Positions 11,925 to 24,035 of a stretch of 64,000 bases of DNA are shown here, piece by piece; positions within the stretch are counted from its first letter, which is position 1; each line of letters opens with the position of its first letter. The stretch is taken from contig CM065299.1 of assembly GCA_032871835.1 (NCBI GenBank), positions 33,406,074 to 33,470,073 of the forward strand. The letters are read 5' to 3'. The position numbers and the translations under genes are program-made. The notes under the pieces were generated by a model. It was given only the letters and a program-made list of their open reading frames with translations, ran no database searches and had not been told where the DNA came from. Source of the DNA: Dipteronia dyeriana (Eukaryota; Streptophyta; Magnoliopsida; Sapindales; Sapindaceae).

Positions 11925-12502
11925 AGGGTTAATTGTACCAACTTACCCTTAGTTTACTAAATCTAGTAAGATTTCAAAAAAAATGTCATAAATAAACACT
12001 CTCTGCCATCAAGTCAATCCGTTAAATTTAACAGTTGACTAACATTGACAACTAGAAAGCCAAAATATACCTTTGCCACATCATCTTAAACATAAAATAT
12101 TATTTAATTGAAATTGAAAATCAATCTAAAAATAATAATCTATCCATGGTGGAGCTCCACTGCCAAAGGAAATAAGAGATCTTTAACGATTTCCTACTTA
12201 CTGGAAGAGACCTTCGTTGATCTCGGAGATCGACCTCCTACAGTTCATAGAGTAGGCTCATCCATGAATTGTGGTTGCTTCCATAGGTGACCAATATGTT
12301 ATCTTTTTTTCAAATTTAATTAAAAAATATTTTATGTTTTGGATGATGTGGCAGGGGTATATTTGGTATTCCATAGGTCAATGTTAGTCAACCATTAAAG
12401 TTAACAGATTGACTTGATGGTAAGAGTTTGCATTAATTTAGGTGATCTTTTGAACTCTTGCTAGATTCAATAAAGTAAGGGTAAGTTAATGCAATTAACT
12501 CT
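11925..12502. mobile_element. Foldback MITE with about 175 bp inverted arms
   Basis: The left arm (11925-12105) starts agggttaattgtaccaactt and the right arm (12325-12502) ends with its imperfect complement (caattaactct). Matching blocks run inward over most of each arm: catcaagtcaatc, gttgactaacattgac, ccacatcatc and aaacataaaatatt on the left all recur inverted on the right. A loop of roughly 220 bp separates the arms. The long arms suggest a Mutator-like or foldback MITE. No clear target duplication can be read because the flanks are T runs. Confidence 0.75.
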
Positions 12503-12713
12503 TTTTATTTCTCAAAATATGGCTCATATAAGATTTTAAGCAAATCATGTCCATAAATGGCTTTAAAAAATGGCCCATTATACACATTTTTTTTAAAAGG
12601 CCCATCAATGGAAACATATTTATCATTCTTACAACAACACTAGATTCAAACATGCCCATATAACTGTATTTGCACATAATTTTAAAAATAGTCTACTGTA
12701 CACATAATTTTTG

Positions 12714-13680
12714 TTTAGTGATGATATTTGCACCCCTTAAAAAATGTATGTACACCCCAAATCAGTATATTTTTAAAAATCCAATAATATCCTTGAGAAA
12801 AATTACTAAGATGACTAATTGTTTATTAGTATACCCACCAATAGTTAGTTTCCTATTTTTATCTTTTGTAATATTTTTTTCCTATTAATGGTTTGATATT
12901 AACACTTATCATAAAAGCTCTTTCCATTTTAATAAACCTTTTACTTTTACATATATTTTCAATCTCTTTTAAGGAAATACAAATCGATTGCTAAGTATGG
13001 AAAATGAATTAAAATCATTAGACAAATTTGGTTGTGAAAAACTAAAGTTTTAAATTAATTTTTATTAGAATAACAAAATCATTATGTATATAAATAGACT
13101 TTAAAGTTAACTATATTATCTATATTTTTTATTTCCTTCAAGCACATTGTAGACTTTTTATTTATTTATCAATATTATTTGTTTTTTATTTTTGTCAAAA
13201 ACTAAATTAGATGTTCATCAATTTCGTCGAACACCTATTTATTTTATTTTGAAATATCATTTAACACATATCTCCTTCCTCATTACTTTGTACATGGAAA
13301 AATCTTGTAGCCGTACAGCTCTCTCAAACAAAAAGTTGTTCTCCAATAAAAAAAATCTTTAAATGGATTTTTAACGATAATGGAGGTTGATTTTGAAAAA
13401 ACCCAGAAGAGAAAAGAATTGAGAAAGAGAAATAATAGTAAGAAAATTAAAGGTAATTTTTTTTTAAAATAATAATAAAGTTGATTAAATAATATAATAA
13501 TAGTCATAGGTAGTGTGTACTTACAAAAATACAATACAGTATAATTAAAGAAAGGGTATTTTTGATATTAAGTGGAGTTTATATACAAATTAGAGATTTT
13601 TTTAAAAAAATTGATTGGTGTGATTACGAAAGGGGTGGAGATACAGTTTTTTAGGGGTGTCATTATCGACATTATTTAAA
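12714..13680. mobile_element. Probable TIR element (about 960 bp) nested in the hAT-like element
   Basis: The left end includes gcaccccttaaaaaatgtatgtacaccc; the right end read inverted includes gacacccctaaaaaactgtatctccaccc. The similarity covers about 50 bp, with AT-rich non-coding sequence between. Exact ends and the target duplication are uncertain because both sides are A/T runs. Confidence 0.45.
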
Positions 13681-13989
13681 AAAAAAAAATGTCCCACCAA
13701 TGAAAACAAATTTATCATTCTTACGACATCATTGAATCAAAAATTGCCTCTTATCAGACATTCAAACAAAAATTGAAAATAAAAAACTCTCTTGATAAGA
13801 AATTTTTTATTTTGGTAAGTTTTTAATTGCTATTTTGTTGTGTTATAGCCTTGAGTTTAAGTTATTATATTGATTTTTATAATTATTGATTAGAGGGAAA
13901 AAAAAAATAAACGTACATAAAGTATCAAGATCCTCATTTTCTAAGGTTTTCCTTGGATTCCGAAATTTGAGGCTGGCCTTGAATGAGTA

Positions 13990-14454
13990 GCAATGAACAT
14001 AGTATAAAACAAAATCACAACACCATAGTCGACCGTGATAACACACCATAGATTTAATCCCATGCAAACTTTACACCTTTTCTAACTATATCGTCTAGGA
14101 AAGTCCAATAACCAAAAACAAAATTGCCAACAAAGTTCTTAAAAATCAACAAAATCCGAGAAAACAAAATGAAGAATTTAAATTTAATGCATTCTCAACA
14201 AAATATAAATTATAACTAGATATATCTCTCTCATCAATTGAATAATGTGGATTAAGTTTTGTGAAAGATAATACTAGTTTCTTTATAAATGAAATGGAGA
14301 TTCAAAATGGTATACGGGGTCACGGAGATAAGAGAGACGAAGTGAAAAACAGGGGTTGATTCGGCTTCTCCTTTTTCAATTTCGACTTGAATAGTTTGGG
14401 GATCCAGAGGTATTCTCTTGTTACTACGATTCGAGTTTGTCGGACTGAGCGGTG
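13990..14454. other. Unassigned AT-rich sequence
   Basis: No ORF, repeat pair or RNA gene was recognised. It lies between two hAT-type elements and may be original host DNA. The last 170 bases are less AT-rich than the rest. Confidence 0.4.
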
Positions 14455-15039
14455 TCGATCAGTAATGGTGTAAAATCAGTCTAGCACGGGCCGTTTAAAC
14501 ACGGCCCGCAAAGCCCGTTTTCCAAAGCATGTCAAGCCTGGCTTGGCATGCCCAAATCGGTGTACCGGAAAACGGTCGTCCGACAAGGTACAGAGACACT
14601 CCTCGGGCATGCCGTGCTGGCACGCAAGCCGAGACCAACGGGCCACACTGGCCGGGCCTTCAATTTTTTTATTATTATTTCAATGTAATGTAAATTATGT
14701 AATTGTGTAAAGTTATAATTATAAAATTGCAATTTAATGTTGGCAATAAATTTATTATTTTTATTAATAAAATAATTCAAAGAATGAATAAAGATAAATT
14801 ATTAAAAAAAAAGATGAAGTTCTGAAAATATAAAATGAAGAATTATTTATTTATTTGTGACTTTCATAATTTGGTATTACATATTTGCATGATTGTCTCA
14901 TTAAAAACCATACCAAGAAAAACCAAGTGAGATAAACACTCGGTAAGAGTGCAATCGTAATACAAGAAAATGTACACGTATAAATATAGCCTAGTTCTGG
15001 ACCTGGTTACTGCCGGAACTCTCATCAACATACAAATTG

Positions 15040-16830
15040 GAGAAATTTAGAATAAGTTCTTCGTTCACCGATTCATTTTCCAACTTATGTCAAGCATGCT
15101 ACGAATCCCGAAGGCATGTTAATACCTCCACCATCTCTGGAGTCAAACAACTTCTTCATGGTTCAATAATTCGTCCACTCAAGCCGAATGCTTGTTCAGA
15201 AGACACGGTGGACACAGGAATAACCAGTATATCAAGTGCTAGGTGTTATAAAACCGGATATCTGTAGCTATAGGTCTTTCACCATAACAACAAATCAAAT
15301 TTCTTTGTGTCTTCGCATGCATCGAACTGTGTTTCAAGGTACTTACTCAGTTCGGCTCTAGATGTAGGAGATCGTTGCGCTGAAGAAAAACTTGATGATT
15401 TGTCTTTTTTTGCCTTTTCAGAATGCTCCAACCTATCTAAATTGATTGTGTCTCCGGCTCTACTGATGGTTGCATGTCAACGCTGCCAAACCTACGCTCA
15501 TAAATACGAAAAACTTTGATCAACTTGTTTCAAATTTCAGTAATTTATTCTAAAAAATCTACTGTCAAATTAGTACCAATAAACTCAAGTAAGTATTATA
15601 AACCAGATAATTTAACCATAGGATCTACTATAACACCTAATGCATAAAGTAAAGAAATCATAGACCAATATTTTTTTCATCTTCCCTATAAGTGTTTAAC
15701 ACTTCAGATATTTTCACTATCTAATGGATTATCTGCGAAGATGTGCGGTAATAGATCCCGGAAAAAGTTTGAGTTGCATTGTAAAAAATCATTTAAAATT
15801 CAACAAAAAACTTTGCTATATACCAATCGTTTGAGGTGAGTGCTTGTGCTGGTGGACGACCAATTTTGGACATTTTCATGTTATAAAAAACTATAATTGT
15901 TGTATCATAACCAAACAATTTTACAGTATTAAGTAAGTATAGTTCCACCTTACTGGTATATCAGTTTGGAATCGTTGGGGTCGTAGACCATTTAATGTGC
16001 AGTGTCTGTTAAATTCTTAGAATCTTGGATTAGAGCTGTCAATCCAAGAAATGGCATCTCCGATGCGATCTTTACGATCAATTACATCGTTCAAACCAAA
16101 TTGTACAATTAAATTTGTTATATTACATGCACACCGTTAATGGTAAAAATAACCTCCATCTTGCGGGATTTTTCTTTGAACAAACAATGCAATAGAGCTA
16201 ATATTTGCAGATGTATTATCTAATGTGATAGAAAAGACATGATGCGTGATTCCATAAGTTTCTAAAACATAAAGAATGACATTAAAAAAATTACGGTATG
16301 TGCAAAATCCATAGGACGAAAACCAAGAATTTTTTTTGTTAACTTCCAATCATAATCTAAATAGTGTCTTGTGACACATAAATAGTCCTGTTTGGAACAT
16401 GCGTTCCAATCATCCGAAGTTAATGCAATAGAGACACTTAGATAATGTAATTCAATAGTCTAGTCATCTCTTTGGGTTGTAAACATCTTATCAAATCGTT
16501 CTTAGTGATGGTTCTAGAAACAGTTTCACAATGGGGGTTGAATGCAGATGTGATCAATTCCTGAAAATAAAACACTGTCAGTAAAATTAATGGGTTGATC
16601 TGTTTATGGAATGTATCGTGCCAAGTAATCTATAGCATGCATGGGGTCGTAACACCACATCGTAATGGACCCGTCCGGGTGCCTTTGTAGTTGTGTTTGG
16701 GTTGTAGTGTCTATCTGTCCATGTGCATTCATGCATTTGAGCATATGTCTTCTCAAATAACTTGTTCCATGCCTACTAGTGGTAAAGTCCTTAGGACTAA
16801 ACTAAAATTTATCTTTGGGGCTAGTCGTTC
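15040..16830 (-). pseudogene. hAT transposase pseudogene
   Basis: Minus-strand relic of a DDE transposase of the hAT superfamily. In order: a BED zinc-finger remnant near 16790-16730 (GTSYLRRHMLKC); the start of the catalytic domain near 16440-16320 (SIALTSDDWNACSKQDYLC, then YDWKLTKKILGF), including the conserved Asp; the block ITLDNTSANISSIALF near 16230; and the C-terminal hATC dimerisation region near 15230-15100 (DILVIPVSTVSSEQAFG, then LTPEMVEVLTCLRD). Stops and frameshifts occur throughout, so it cannot be active. Intact it would bind the TIRs and cut and paste the element. Domain order and spacing match the family; the N-terminal start is not identifiable. Confidence 0.8.
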
Positions 16831-17089
16831 CATCTGAGAGTATCATTTCTACTACGTGATAACACTGACAGACATTTGATGTAAACTTTTTGGGACGTGA
16901 TGTTGGTGTAGCGGCGAAACCTCTCTGCTAGGGTTTCCATCGGTCCAGAAAGATCTAAATCATCGTTGAACATGTTAAAGTCGTCCGAAAAAATAAGTAT
17001 GGTTTGGATCCATTTCCTGAAATACAAATATTAACTCATTAACTACTACAAATAAAAAACTTAATTTACTTACAAAATATATTTAAATT

Positions 17090-17585
17090 CACTACTACAT
17101 ATAAAATTGATTAAATTTCTAACCAAAATATATTTAAATTAACTACTACACATAAAAATGATTAATTTAATAACTAAAAAAATATGTAAATTAACTACTA
17201 CACATAAAAATGATTAATTTAATAACTAAAAAAATATGAAAATTAACTACTACACATAAAATGCTTACTTTACTAACACAATATATTTAAATTCACTACA
17301 ACACAATACACATAAAAAAAAAGATTACATCACTACTAAAAAAATTAAAATTAATAACTAAGTATAAACAAAAAATGATAAATTTAAAAACTAAACAAAA
17401 TATTAAAATTAATAACTAAAGTCTAAACATAAAAGTATAAATTTACTAACTAAACAAAAATATTAAAATTAATAACTAAAATCTAAAAATAAAATTATAA
17501 ATTTACTAACTAAACAAAAATATTAAAATTTATAACAAAGTATAAACATAAAATGAAAATTTAATACCTAAACAAAAATATTAAA
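17090..17585. repeat. AT-rich tandem repeats inside the large hAT (left of element B)
   Basis: Two related tandem families: a unit of about 52 bp with taactactacacataaaaatg (about 17090-17300), then a unit of about 59 bp with ttaataactaaagtctaaac (about 17340-17585). The second family resumes right of element B, confirming that B split the array. Confidence 0.8.
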
Positions 17586-17590
17586 ATTAA

Positions 17591-18460
17591 TGTTATATGT
17601 ATTTTTTGTCAGCGTGACACGTCATCAAAAGTCAACCAGTCAACGAGAGGGATATTGGCCAATGGCATGTCAACGAGAAAATTGATATGGAAGTTATGAG
17701 TGTATACACCAAGTAAAGTTGTCAAATAAAAGAAGCCTTAATGAACGAAGATCCTGCTCGCCAAGAATCCCTACTCAGCGAGGTCTACTTAGCCAAAACA
17801 GGAAATATAACCTTATCGGGACACGCCGTATCAAGCGAAGATTCACTCAGATACTGAATCTTGGAATCATACTCCAATAAGGAAATATCCATATTTCCTC
17901 TCCAATATCAAAGAAATCTAATCAGGAAGAAACTCATGGCTTCCAGAAGGATAAACATCAAACAAAAAATTAGTTCTAAATGGACTATATCACTAGAATG
18001 CTACAAAGATTCTAATTAATGAATCCACCACTCGTACGACAATAACTAGGGCAACCCTAGATCAAACAATATAAATACAATCATGTATTCATTATAATAG
18101 AATAAGAAGGTCATCATCAACAATTGAGGTTTAGATGAAAAAGATGAGCAATCGTATGGAAGAAAAGTGAGTATTGAGTGTTGTAATTATTCTATTCATA
18201 GTGGATCTCTTCTCGCCGTCACCGGCACCGTGGATGTTTCCCCGTCTTATGGTTTTATCACGTAAAACATGTGTTGTGTTTGATTTATTCTTTACTTCCC
18301 ACTCTTCTACATTATTATTCTCAAATACAAACAATCGTATCGCATCCATACAGAGAATGAGGCTTTGATTATTCAACCCTTGACTGGTCAAAGCTTTGAT
18401 CTGTCTACGTATTAATGTTTAACGGTTGACTTTTCAACAATCCGAAAATCACCGTCAATA
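17591..18460 (+). repeat. Element B 5' LTR (870 bp)
   Basis: Begins TGTTATATGTAT and aligns with the 3' LTR at 24539. Its terminal CA is changed to TA (gtcaata) just before the primer-binding region. A TATA-like tataaatac lies near 18070. Several internal blocks (aaggataaacatcaaac, ataagttctaaatggac) resemble D's LTR. Confidence 0.9.
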
Positions 18461-18480
18461 ATTGGTGCTAGAAGGAGGGG
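18461..18480 (+). other. Element B primer-binding region
   Basis: Reads attggtgctagaaggagggg directly after the LTR. Element D has atttgtgctagaaggagg at the same place (39099). The match with D is the main evidence; the primer tRNA is not assigned. Confidence 0.65.
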
Positions 18481-18769
18481 CATGAACTCAACTTCGAGGA
18501 ACCTTCATGAACAGACTACGGAAGGAATTTCGATGAGGATTCTACATCTGGAACACTATAGCAAACGACCATTAGGGTGGATCGTCAACAGTACCTCCAG
18601 TAGGAGGCACAGTCACAAAAAAAATCATAGGTATGATAATGAAAGAGAAATTCTCATAAAGCTTGAAGGTACCCATAATCGATCCGAGGAATTGCTCTCC
18701 CATTTCGACAACTCACAATGCAAAAGACGTCACAAGTCGCAGAGCATCTGACCTTCAGGTACTGAAGTA

Positions 18770-19300
18770 AGTATAACTCTCTCTATCGAACTTGGAATTG
18801 TAAACCGTAAAAACTACGGGAAACTAGACCTCTAGACCTTTCCAAGCATATATGGTCCAAAACCTAGTTCTATTCGTACATTGTTTGGTGGCCCCCGCAA
18901 CACTGCAACGAGCAACTTGTGGAGGATTTTCTGATTTGACCATCGAGCGTATAAACAGCCATATCTCCCTCCACAGAAATCAGATTCATGAGACATAAAA
19001 ACTTCTGGAAACTAGACATCTAAATCTTTCCAAGAATATATGGTTCGCAGCCCATTTCAATCTGAACAATATTTAGTGGCTCCCGCAATATTAAAGAAGA
19101 CAGATTGAGTACAGGTTTCTGATCTGACTATCAAGTACTAAAACAGGCATATCTCTCTCTACGAATGTCGAAATCCCAAACCGTGAATTTTTCTACAAAC
19201 TAGATGCACGTATCTTTCCAAGAATATGTGATCCATAACACAATTCATTCCAAGGAATATTTGATGACTTCCGGAATATTGTAATCCAGCAAAAGAGGAA
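18770..19300 (+). repeat. About 186 bp tandem repeat in element B, roughly 2.7 copies
   Basis: Each unit has a catatctc-c-ctc-acg start (about 18774, 18965, 19151), followed by aaactagac and ctttccaa(g) phrases. The units are diverged. The aaactagac...ctttccaa pair also occurs in the LTRs of copia-like elements A and C. Confidence 0.7.
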
Positions 19301-19369
19301 AAAGAGCCTAAAATCGATACTTGGCTAAAGCTTACTTGGCTCTTCGTTACCAGCAAGTCCAACAACAAA

Positions 19370-20225
19370 GGATCCGAGCATTAGTAAGAACCGCTCAAAG
19401 TGGGATCCAAGCAAAGCCGAGCAAGGATCCGAGCATTAGTAAGATCCGCCCAAAGTGGGATCCAAGCGAAGCCGAGCAAGGATCCGAGCGTTAGTAAGAT
19501 CCACTCAAACTAAGATCCAAAGAGAAGCCGAGCAAGGATCCGAGTGTTAGAAAGATCCATCTAAAGTGGGATCCAAACAAAGCCGAGAGAAGATCCAAGC
19601 ATCTATAGTTAAAAAAAAAAATCTGACATCTTGATCAGACAGGTCGGAAAACTCCGAACAGTAATCACATTCATCAATTATCGGGTGACACCATGTACAC
19701 TGGGGCAAAGAATCTGTTAGAAAAGAATCTAGTCAGTAAAGGATAGAATCTAGTCAGCAAAGGATAGAATCTGATCGAAGAAAGACGAAACCTGTTCGGC
19801 CAAAATTATGGTCATCCAAAGATAGAACCTGGTTGATTAAAGTTCTTAATCAAAGATTTGATTTGTCAAAAATTCCAACCAAAATTAACGGTCGATTATC
19901 AACCCGAGTAAAGGGTCGGGACACCAACCAAATCCATTACAGAGCGAGGATCCGAGCGTTAGTAAGATCCACTCAAAGTAGGATCCAAATGAAGCTGAGA
20001 GCAAGGATCCGAGTGTTAGTAAGGTCTGCTCAAAGTGAGATCCGAGCAAAGCCGAGAGATAAGATCCGAGCGTTAGTAAGGTCCGCTCAAACTGGGATCC
20101 GAGCTCGGATCCCCGCGTTAGTAAGAACCGTTCAAAGATTAAAGGATTCGATCACAGCTGATAGATATGATTCGAGTGTTAGTATGAACCGCTCAAAGAT
20201 AAAAGGATCCAAGCAAAGCTAAACA
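19370..20225 (+). repeat. 55-bp tandem array in element B, two blocks
   Basis: Units start ggatccgagc(a/g)ttagtaag at 19370, 19425, 19480 and 19536, a period of 55-56 bp (block 19370-19605), and resume about 19946-20225 with roughly five more units. Between them lies unique sequence with a short tagaatctagtcagcaaagg doublet. One 129-codon open frame crosses the second block and would encode a repeated Arg-rich peptide; I regard it as an accident of the repeat. Confidence 0.8.
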
Positions 20226-21360
20226 ATGTTAAAATGGGTCTCAGATTCACCCGAATAGACGAGAAGATCTCGGAACCAAAAAAAATGGAACTAGAATGGA
20301 AGTCGGAGTATAAGACAAAATTATATGGATCAAACACAACCTCTCAGCACATGCAAAAAGTCGAATAGCAATAGACCAGTAAAGTCTTGGTGGTTTGATC
20401 AAAAGATGGTTTTATTAAAAGATTTCTCGCAGCTATCACTCCTTGCAAAAAGAAAAAAAGAAAAAGAAAAAAAAGGGGATTAAATGGATCGTTGCAATTC
20501 GTGGAAGGTCTTTATGGAATGTGTGACGATATTCGAAGCATCACAACTCTAGATCAAAGATGGAAACACACACCAACACAGTTAAAGGTCAAATCTAGTT
20601 TATTATCTAATTATTTGATGTCTAGCAGATGCGTCAGAATACTCTAGACTACACGGTCGAATAACGATAACGATGAGGTAAATGATTGTGAAACACTTTC
20701 TTCACCCTTATTTATCGAGATTTCTTATTATGCTTTCAACATAGTTTGCAACGCATAGCTTTTGCATGTTTCTCTTAATATTAGACCATGCATGCATATG
20801 CTGTCATAGTATGATTATTTATTACATAATAGATCTTACACACAATGCATACCATGTGGTTTTTATACAAAGCACCATGCATGAAGGATTCATGAACACA
20901 GTATCCCGAACAACGGTCATCATTAATGACATACATTGATCCAACTATTTTTATTCAGCATTATTAAAGCATATAATTGTGCAAATGTTACATGTTTAAA
21001 CAGATGATAAAAATTTTAGTATAGAAATCAAGCTTAGTCTTAATATGCACAAAAAGAGCTTTATCTCGGTGCATAGACAGAAGCTCCTCAACAAGCATTT
21101 AGCGTCTATAGTAAAAAAAAAGGTCTTTAAGAGACCATCACTACAAAAAAATGGGGGAAGACAAAAAGAGAAGAAATCTTCGCAAGTGTAATAAACTCGA
21201 AGATGACTTTCCACAGCGACACAGCAAAAAAGACAAAATGGCCAAAATCTTCACCAAAAAAGGTCAACATATGATAAGAAGAACATATGATAATGACATG
21301 AAAAGAATCATATGATAATAAGAACATATGATAATGACATGATAATAAAAACATGTCAAT
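20226..21360 (+). other. Element B interior, unassigned
   Basis: Non-coding. It includes a purine-rich run near 20450-20480 and direct repeats of catatgataat near 21268-21340. No similarity to gag or pol was seen in any frame. Confidence 0.5.
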
Positions 21361-21680
21361 AGCTCGGGCGTTGTGAAACCGTGAAGGGTGGATGGAAAGT
21401 GTCCGAAATGGGCTGAGAAGCTAAAGTAGCACGCCCGCTGAGTCGATTAGGCAAATACACCTATTGGCTAAAAAAGGCAAACCTAAGACACCAGGTTATC
21501 TGGAAAACTGCTCGGGGCACCGTCGGGGAAAAACCCTGGCGAGATGCACAGCTGCATTGGTTGGTATACACTACCCCAACGATTCGACAAACCCCTGTAA
21601 CAGACAAAACTGGGAGAAGTCCTTGGTGACTTGTGCGGGGACCTGGGTGTATGATCGTTGTGAGCCTCAATGTAATACTT
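21361..21680 (+). other. Segment of B matching the 3' region of element D
   Basis: Order and wording parallel D at about 44980-45231: aggcaaac...caccag, ggggcaccgtc, a tgg-gag...gcag block, cagacaaaact, then gtatgatcgt(t/g)g-gagcct-gatg. This ties B to the D family and places the pol-less deletion upstream of this point. Confidence 0.7.
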
Positions 21681-22140
21681 AGGTAAAAGCTGACCAGTTT
21701 AATAAGACATTTGGATAAGTCTAAAGATGATCAGTTTAATAAGATACTTGATCATTCTTAAAGCAAAATCTAAGGACGATCAGTTTAATAAGATACTTGA
21801 TCATTCTTAAAGCAAAACTGATCAGTTTAATAAGATATTGGATCAGTCTAAAGATGATCAGTTTAATAAGATACTTGATCATTCTTAAAGCAAAATTGAT
21901 TAGTTTAATAAGATACTGGATCAGTCTAAAGATGGATCAGTATAATAAGATACTTGATCATTCTTAAAGCAAAGATGACCAGTTTAAATAACACTTGGAT
22001 CAGTGTAAAGATGATCAGTTTAATGAGATACTTGATCATTCTCAAGGCCACCATTCTTGAAGCCAAATTGATCAGTTTAATAATATGCTTGATCAAAGGT
22101 ACAAAGCTTCAATGGGAAAGTGCATGTAGAAGCAGTAAGG
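21639..22140 (+). repeat. GATCAGTTTAATAAGA array, copy 1 of an internal duplication
   Basis: Starts gacctgggtgtatgatcgtt and ends tgcatgtagaagcagtaagg. Between are about ten variants of gatcagtttaataagatac alternating with ttgatcattcttaaagc, spaced 30-55 bp. The same start, array and end recur at 23409-24035. Confidence 0.85.
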
Positions 22141-23408
22141 AAACTTTCAAATGCTAGATCAGAGCCACTTTGGCCGAACATTTTAAGATTGACTTGGTTC
22201 GCTAAAAATCAAATCAAAACCCCTAAGGTGGGTATAAACTTAAATACAGTCACGTTCCCCATGTGCAAAATAAACACTCCGGTTGACTTGAGCCAGATCA
22301 TAAATCATTCTGTTAGTTGGGCGAGCCTTTGGAACAATTCGCAAGCAGTACAAAAGAAAGAACGGCCAAAAGAAAGAATCTAACCTACGAGAAAAAGATC
22401 AGGGAAATTGAGGGCGAGCACCCTGAATGTCCCGACTAAAAAAAAAATTACTCGGGATAACAAACAGAGTAGAAAGTCTACTCGGACCAATGAAGAAAAA
22501 AATGAACTTGTGCCAGAAGCATGATTCCAATCCTGCACATTGACATCAACTCGTAAAAGATTAAGGTGCTAGGGGGTAGATTCCAAGCAACATGAACCTC
22601 TGAAGAACAAGAGCACCCAACTCAAGATAAACATGTAAATATGTTAGTGGCCTAGGGGTGGATACTAAGAAGCACGATCTACACAGAGAGCCAACTTACC
22701 TTTCTGAGAGCAACAACATCTACCACATTCTTTTTCAGCTTGTGACGAAAAATGTTACTCAGAGGTACCCTAAGCAAGTTCAAGCTATCTTGAGCCTTGA
22801 AACTTCAAAAGATCGTCGGAACATGCCTTTAGAGGATATTCTGTGCGGCGATAAAAGCATTTTGGAATACTGCAGTCAGAAGAAAAGGTGAGAAAGATAA
22901 AAATATAATGGTGGTGAGAAAAGTGCTCGTGCAAAGGGAACACAATGAAAACATGCGAAGCAAAAAGAAAAAAAAAAGTGGGGGTCAAAACGTGGCGAGC
23001 AAAAAAATAATTACGCTTAAATGACCGAGTATTTAAAAGTTGGTACCTCATCGGAATAAAGAGACTTAAAAGCACTCGAGCATCAAATCTTAAGTGCCAA
23101 TCTATTCAGCTCGCTCTAGTAGTTCAACTCACCGTATCTATTCAGCTCGGGGAATAACTTAACACACCGTTTCTATTCCATTTGGCTTGTTGGTTTTTTA
23201 CCTCTTCAAAAAAAATACCAAGCTCATCCCAGTGCATGGCTAGTTCAAAAAACAAAGATCTCAAAAATCAAAGCTCGTGGAAACAACAGTTCATCAAACG
23301 CGATTAGAACCAAATGCAAGTAAGAATTTTCAATTATGTTTATACAAAGTGCTTTTTTGAGTGGAGGAATACTAGTTGGAAGGCCTTAAAGAAGAAAGCA
23401 TTCCCGCA
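22141..23408 (+). other. Spacer between the two duplicated arrays of element B
   Basis: About 1.27 kb without a convincing ORF. It has short poly-A patches and motifs such as attcagctcg near 23104 and 23139. Its origin is not recognised; it could be captured sequence or diverged D-type 3' sequence. Confidence 0.4.
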
Positions 23409-24035
23409 AGACCTGGGTGTATGATCGTGGTGAGCCTCGATGTAACACTTAGGTAAAAACTGATTAGTTTAATAAGATACTTGATCAGTCTAAAGATGAT
23501 CTGTTTAATAAGATACTTGATCATTCTTGAAGCAAAATCTAAAGATGATCAGTTTAACAAGATACTTGATCATTCTTTAAGCAAAACTGATCAGTTTAAT
23601 AAGATATTGGGTCAGTCTAAAGATGATCAGTTTAACAAGATGATCATTCTTAAAGCAAAACTGATCAGTTTAATATGATACTGGATCAGTCTAAAGATGA
23701 TCAGTTTAATAAGATACTTGATCATTCATGAAGATAAATCTAAAGATGATCATTTTAACAAGATACTTGATAATTCTTGAAGCAAAGCTGACCAGTTTAA
23801 TAAGACACTTGGATCATTCTAAAGATGATCAGTTTAATAAGATACTTGACCATTCTTGAAGCAAAACTGACCAGTTTAATAACACTTGGATCTGTCTAAA
23901 GATGATCAGTTTAATGAGATACTTGATCATTCTCAAGGCCATCGTTCTTGAAGCCAAATTGATCAGTTTAATAATATACTTGATCAAAGGTACAAAGCTT
24001 TAATAGGCGAGTGTATGCAGAAGCAGTAAGCTTTA
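23409..24035 (+). repeat. GATCAGTTTAATAAGA array, copy 2 of an internal duplication
   Basis: Opens gacctgggtgtatgatcgtg and closes tgtatgcagaagcagtaagc, matching copy 1 at both edges, but with a longer and rearranged array. The duplication therefore included the flanks and predates some array growth. Confidence 0.85.

Larger units (their letters stand above)
11839..13981. mobile_element. hAT-like non-autonomous transposon with nested TIR elements
   Basis: The left end (tagggtcagtcctttgggg) and the reverse complement of the right end (caaggccagcctcaaat) are degenerate copies of the CAGGGCCGGCCC-type terminus of plant hAT elements, and gggcctca/gggcctcc motifs follow on the left. Flanking 8-mers aattagtg (11831-11838) and aatgagta (13982-13989) agree at 6 of 8 positions, as for an old 8 bp hAT duplication. 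No transposase is visible. Inverted-repeat elements at 11925-12502 and 12714-13680 have inserted into it. Confidence 0.55.

Noticed and set aside
19833..20222. 129-codon Arg-rich repeat protein
   Set aside because: The frame runs across the 55-bp tandem array. A unit of 55 bp is not a multiple of three, and the opening depends on chance indels; there is no family similarity.
19370..24035. Regular repeats as a CRISPR array
   Set aside because: Units are directly adjacent or variably spaced with no unique spacers of constant length, there are no cas genes, and the sequence is plant.
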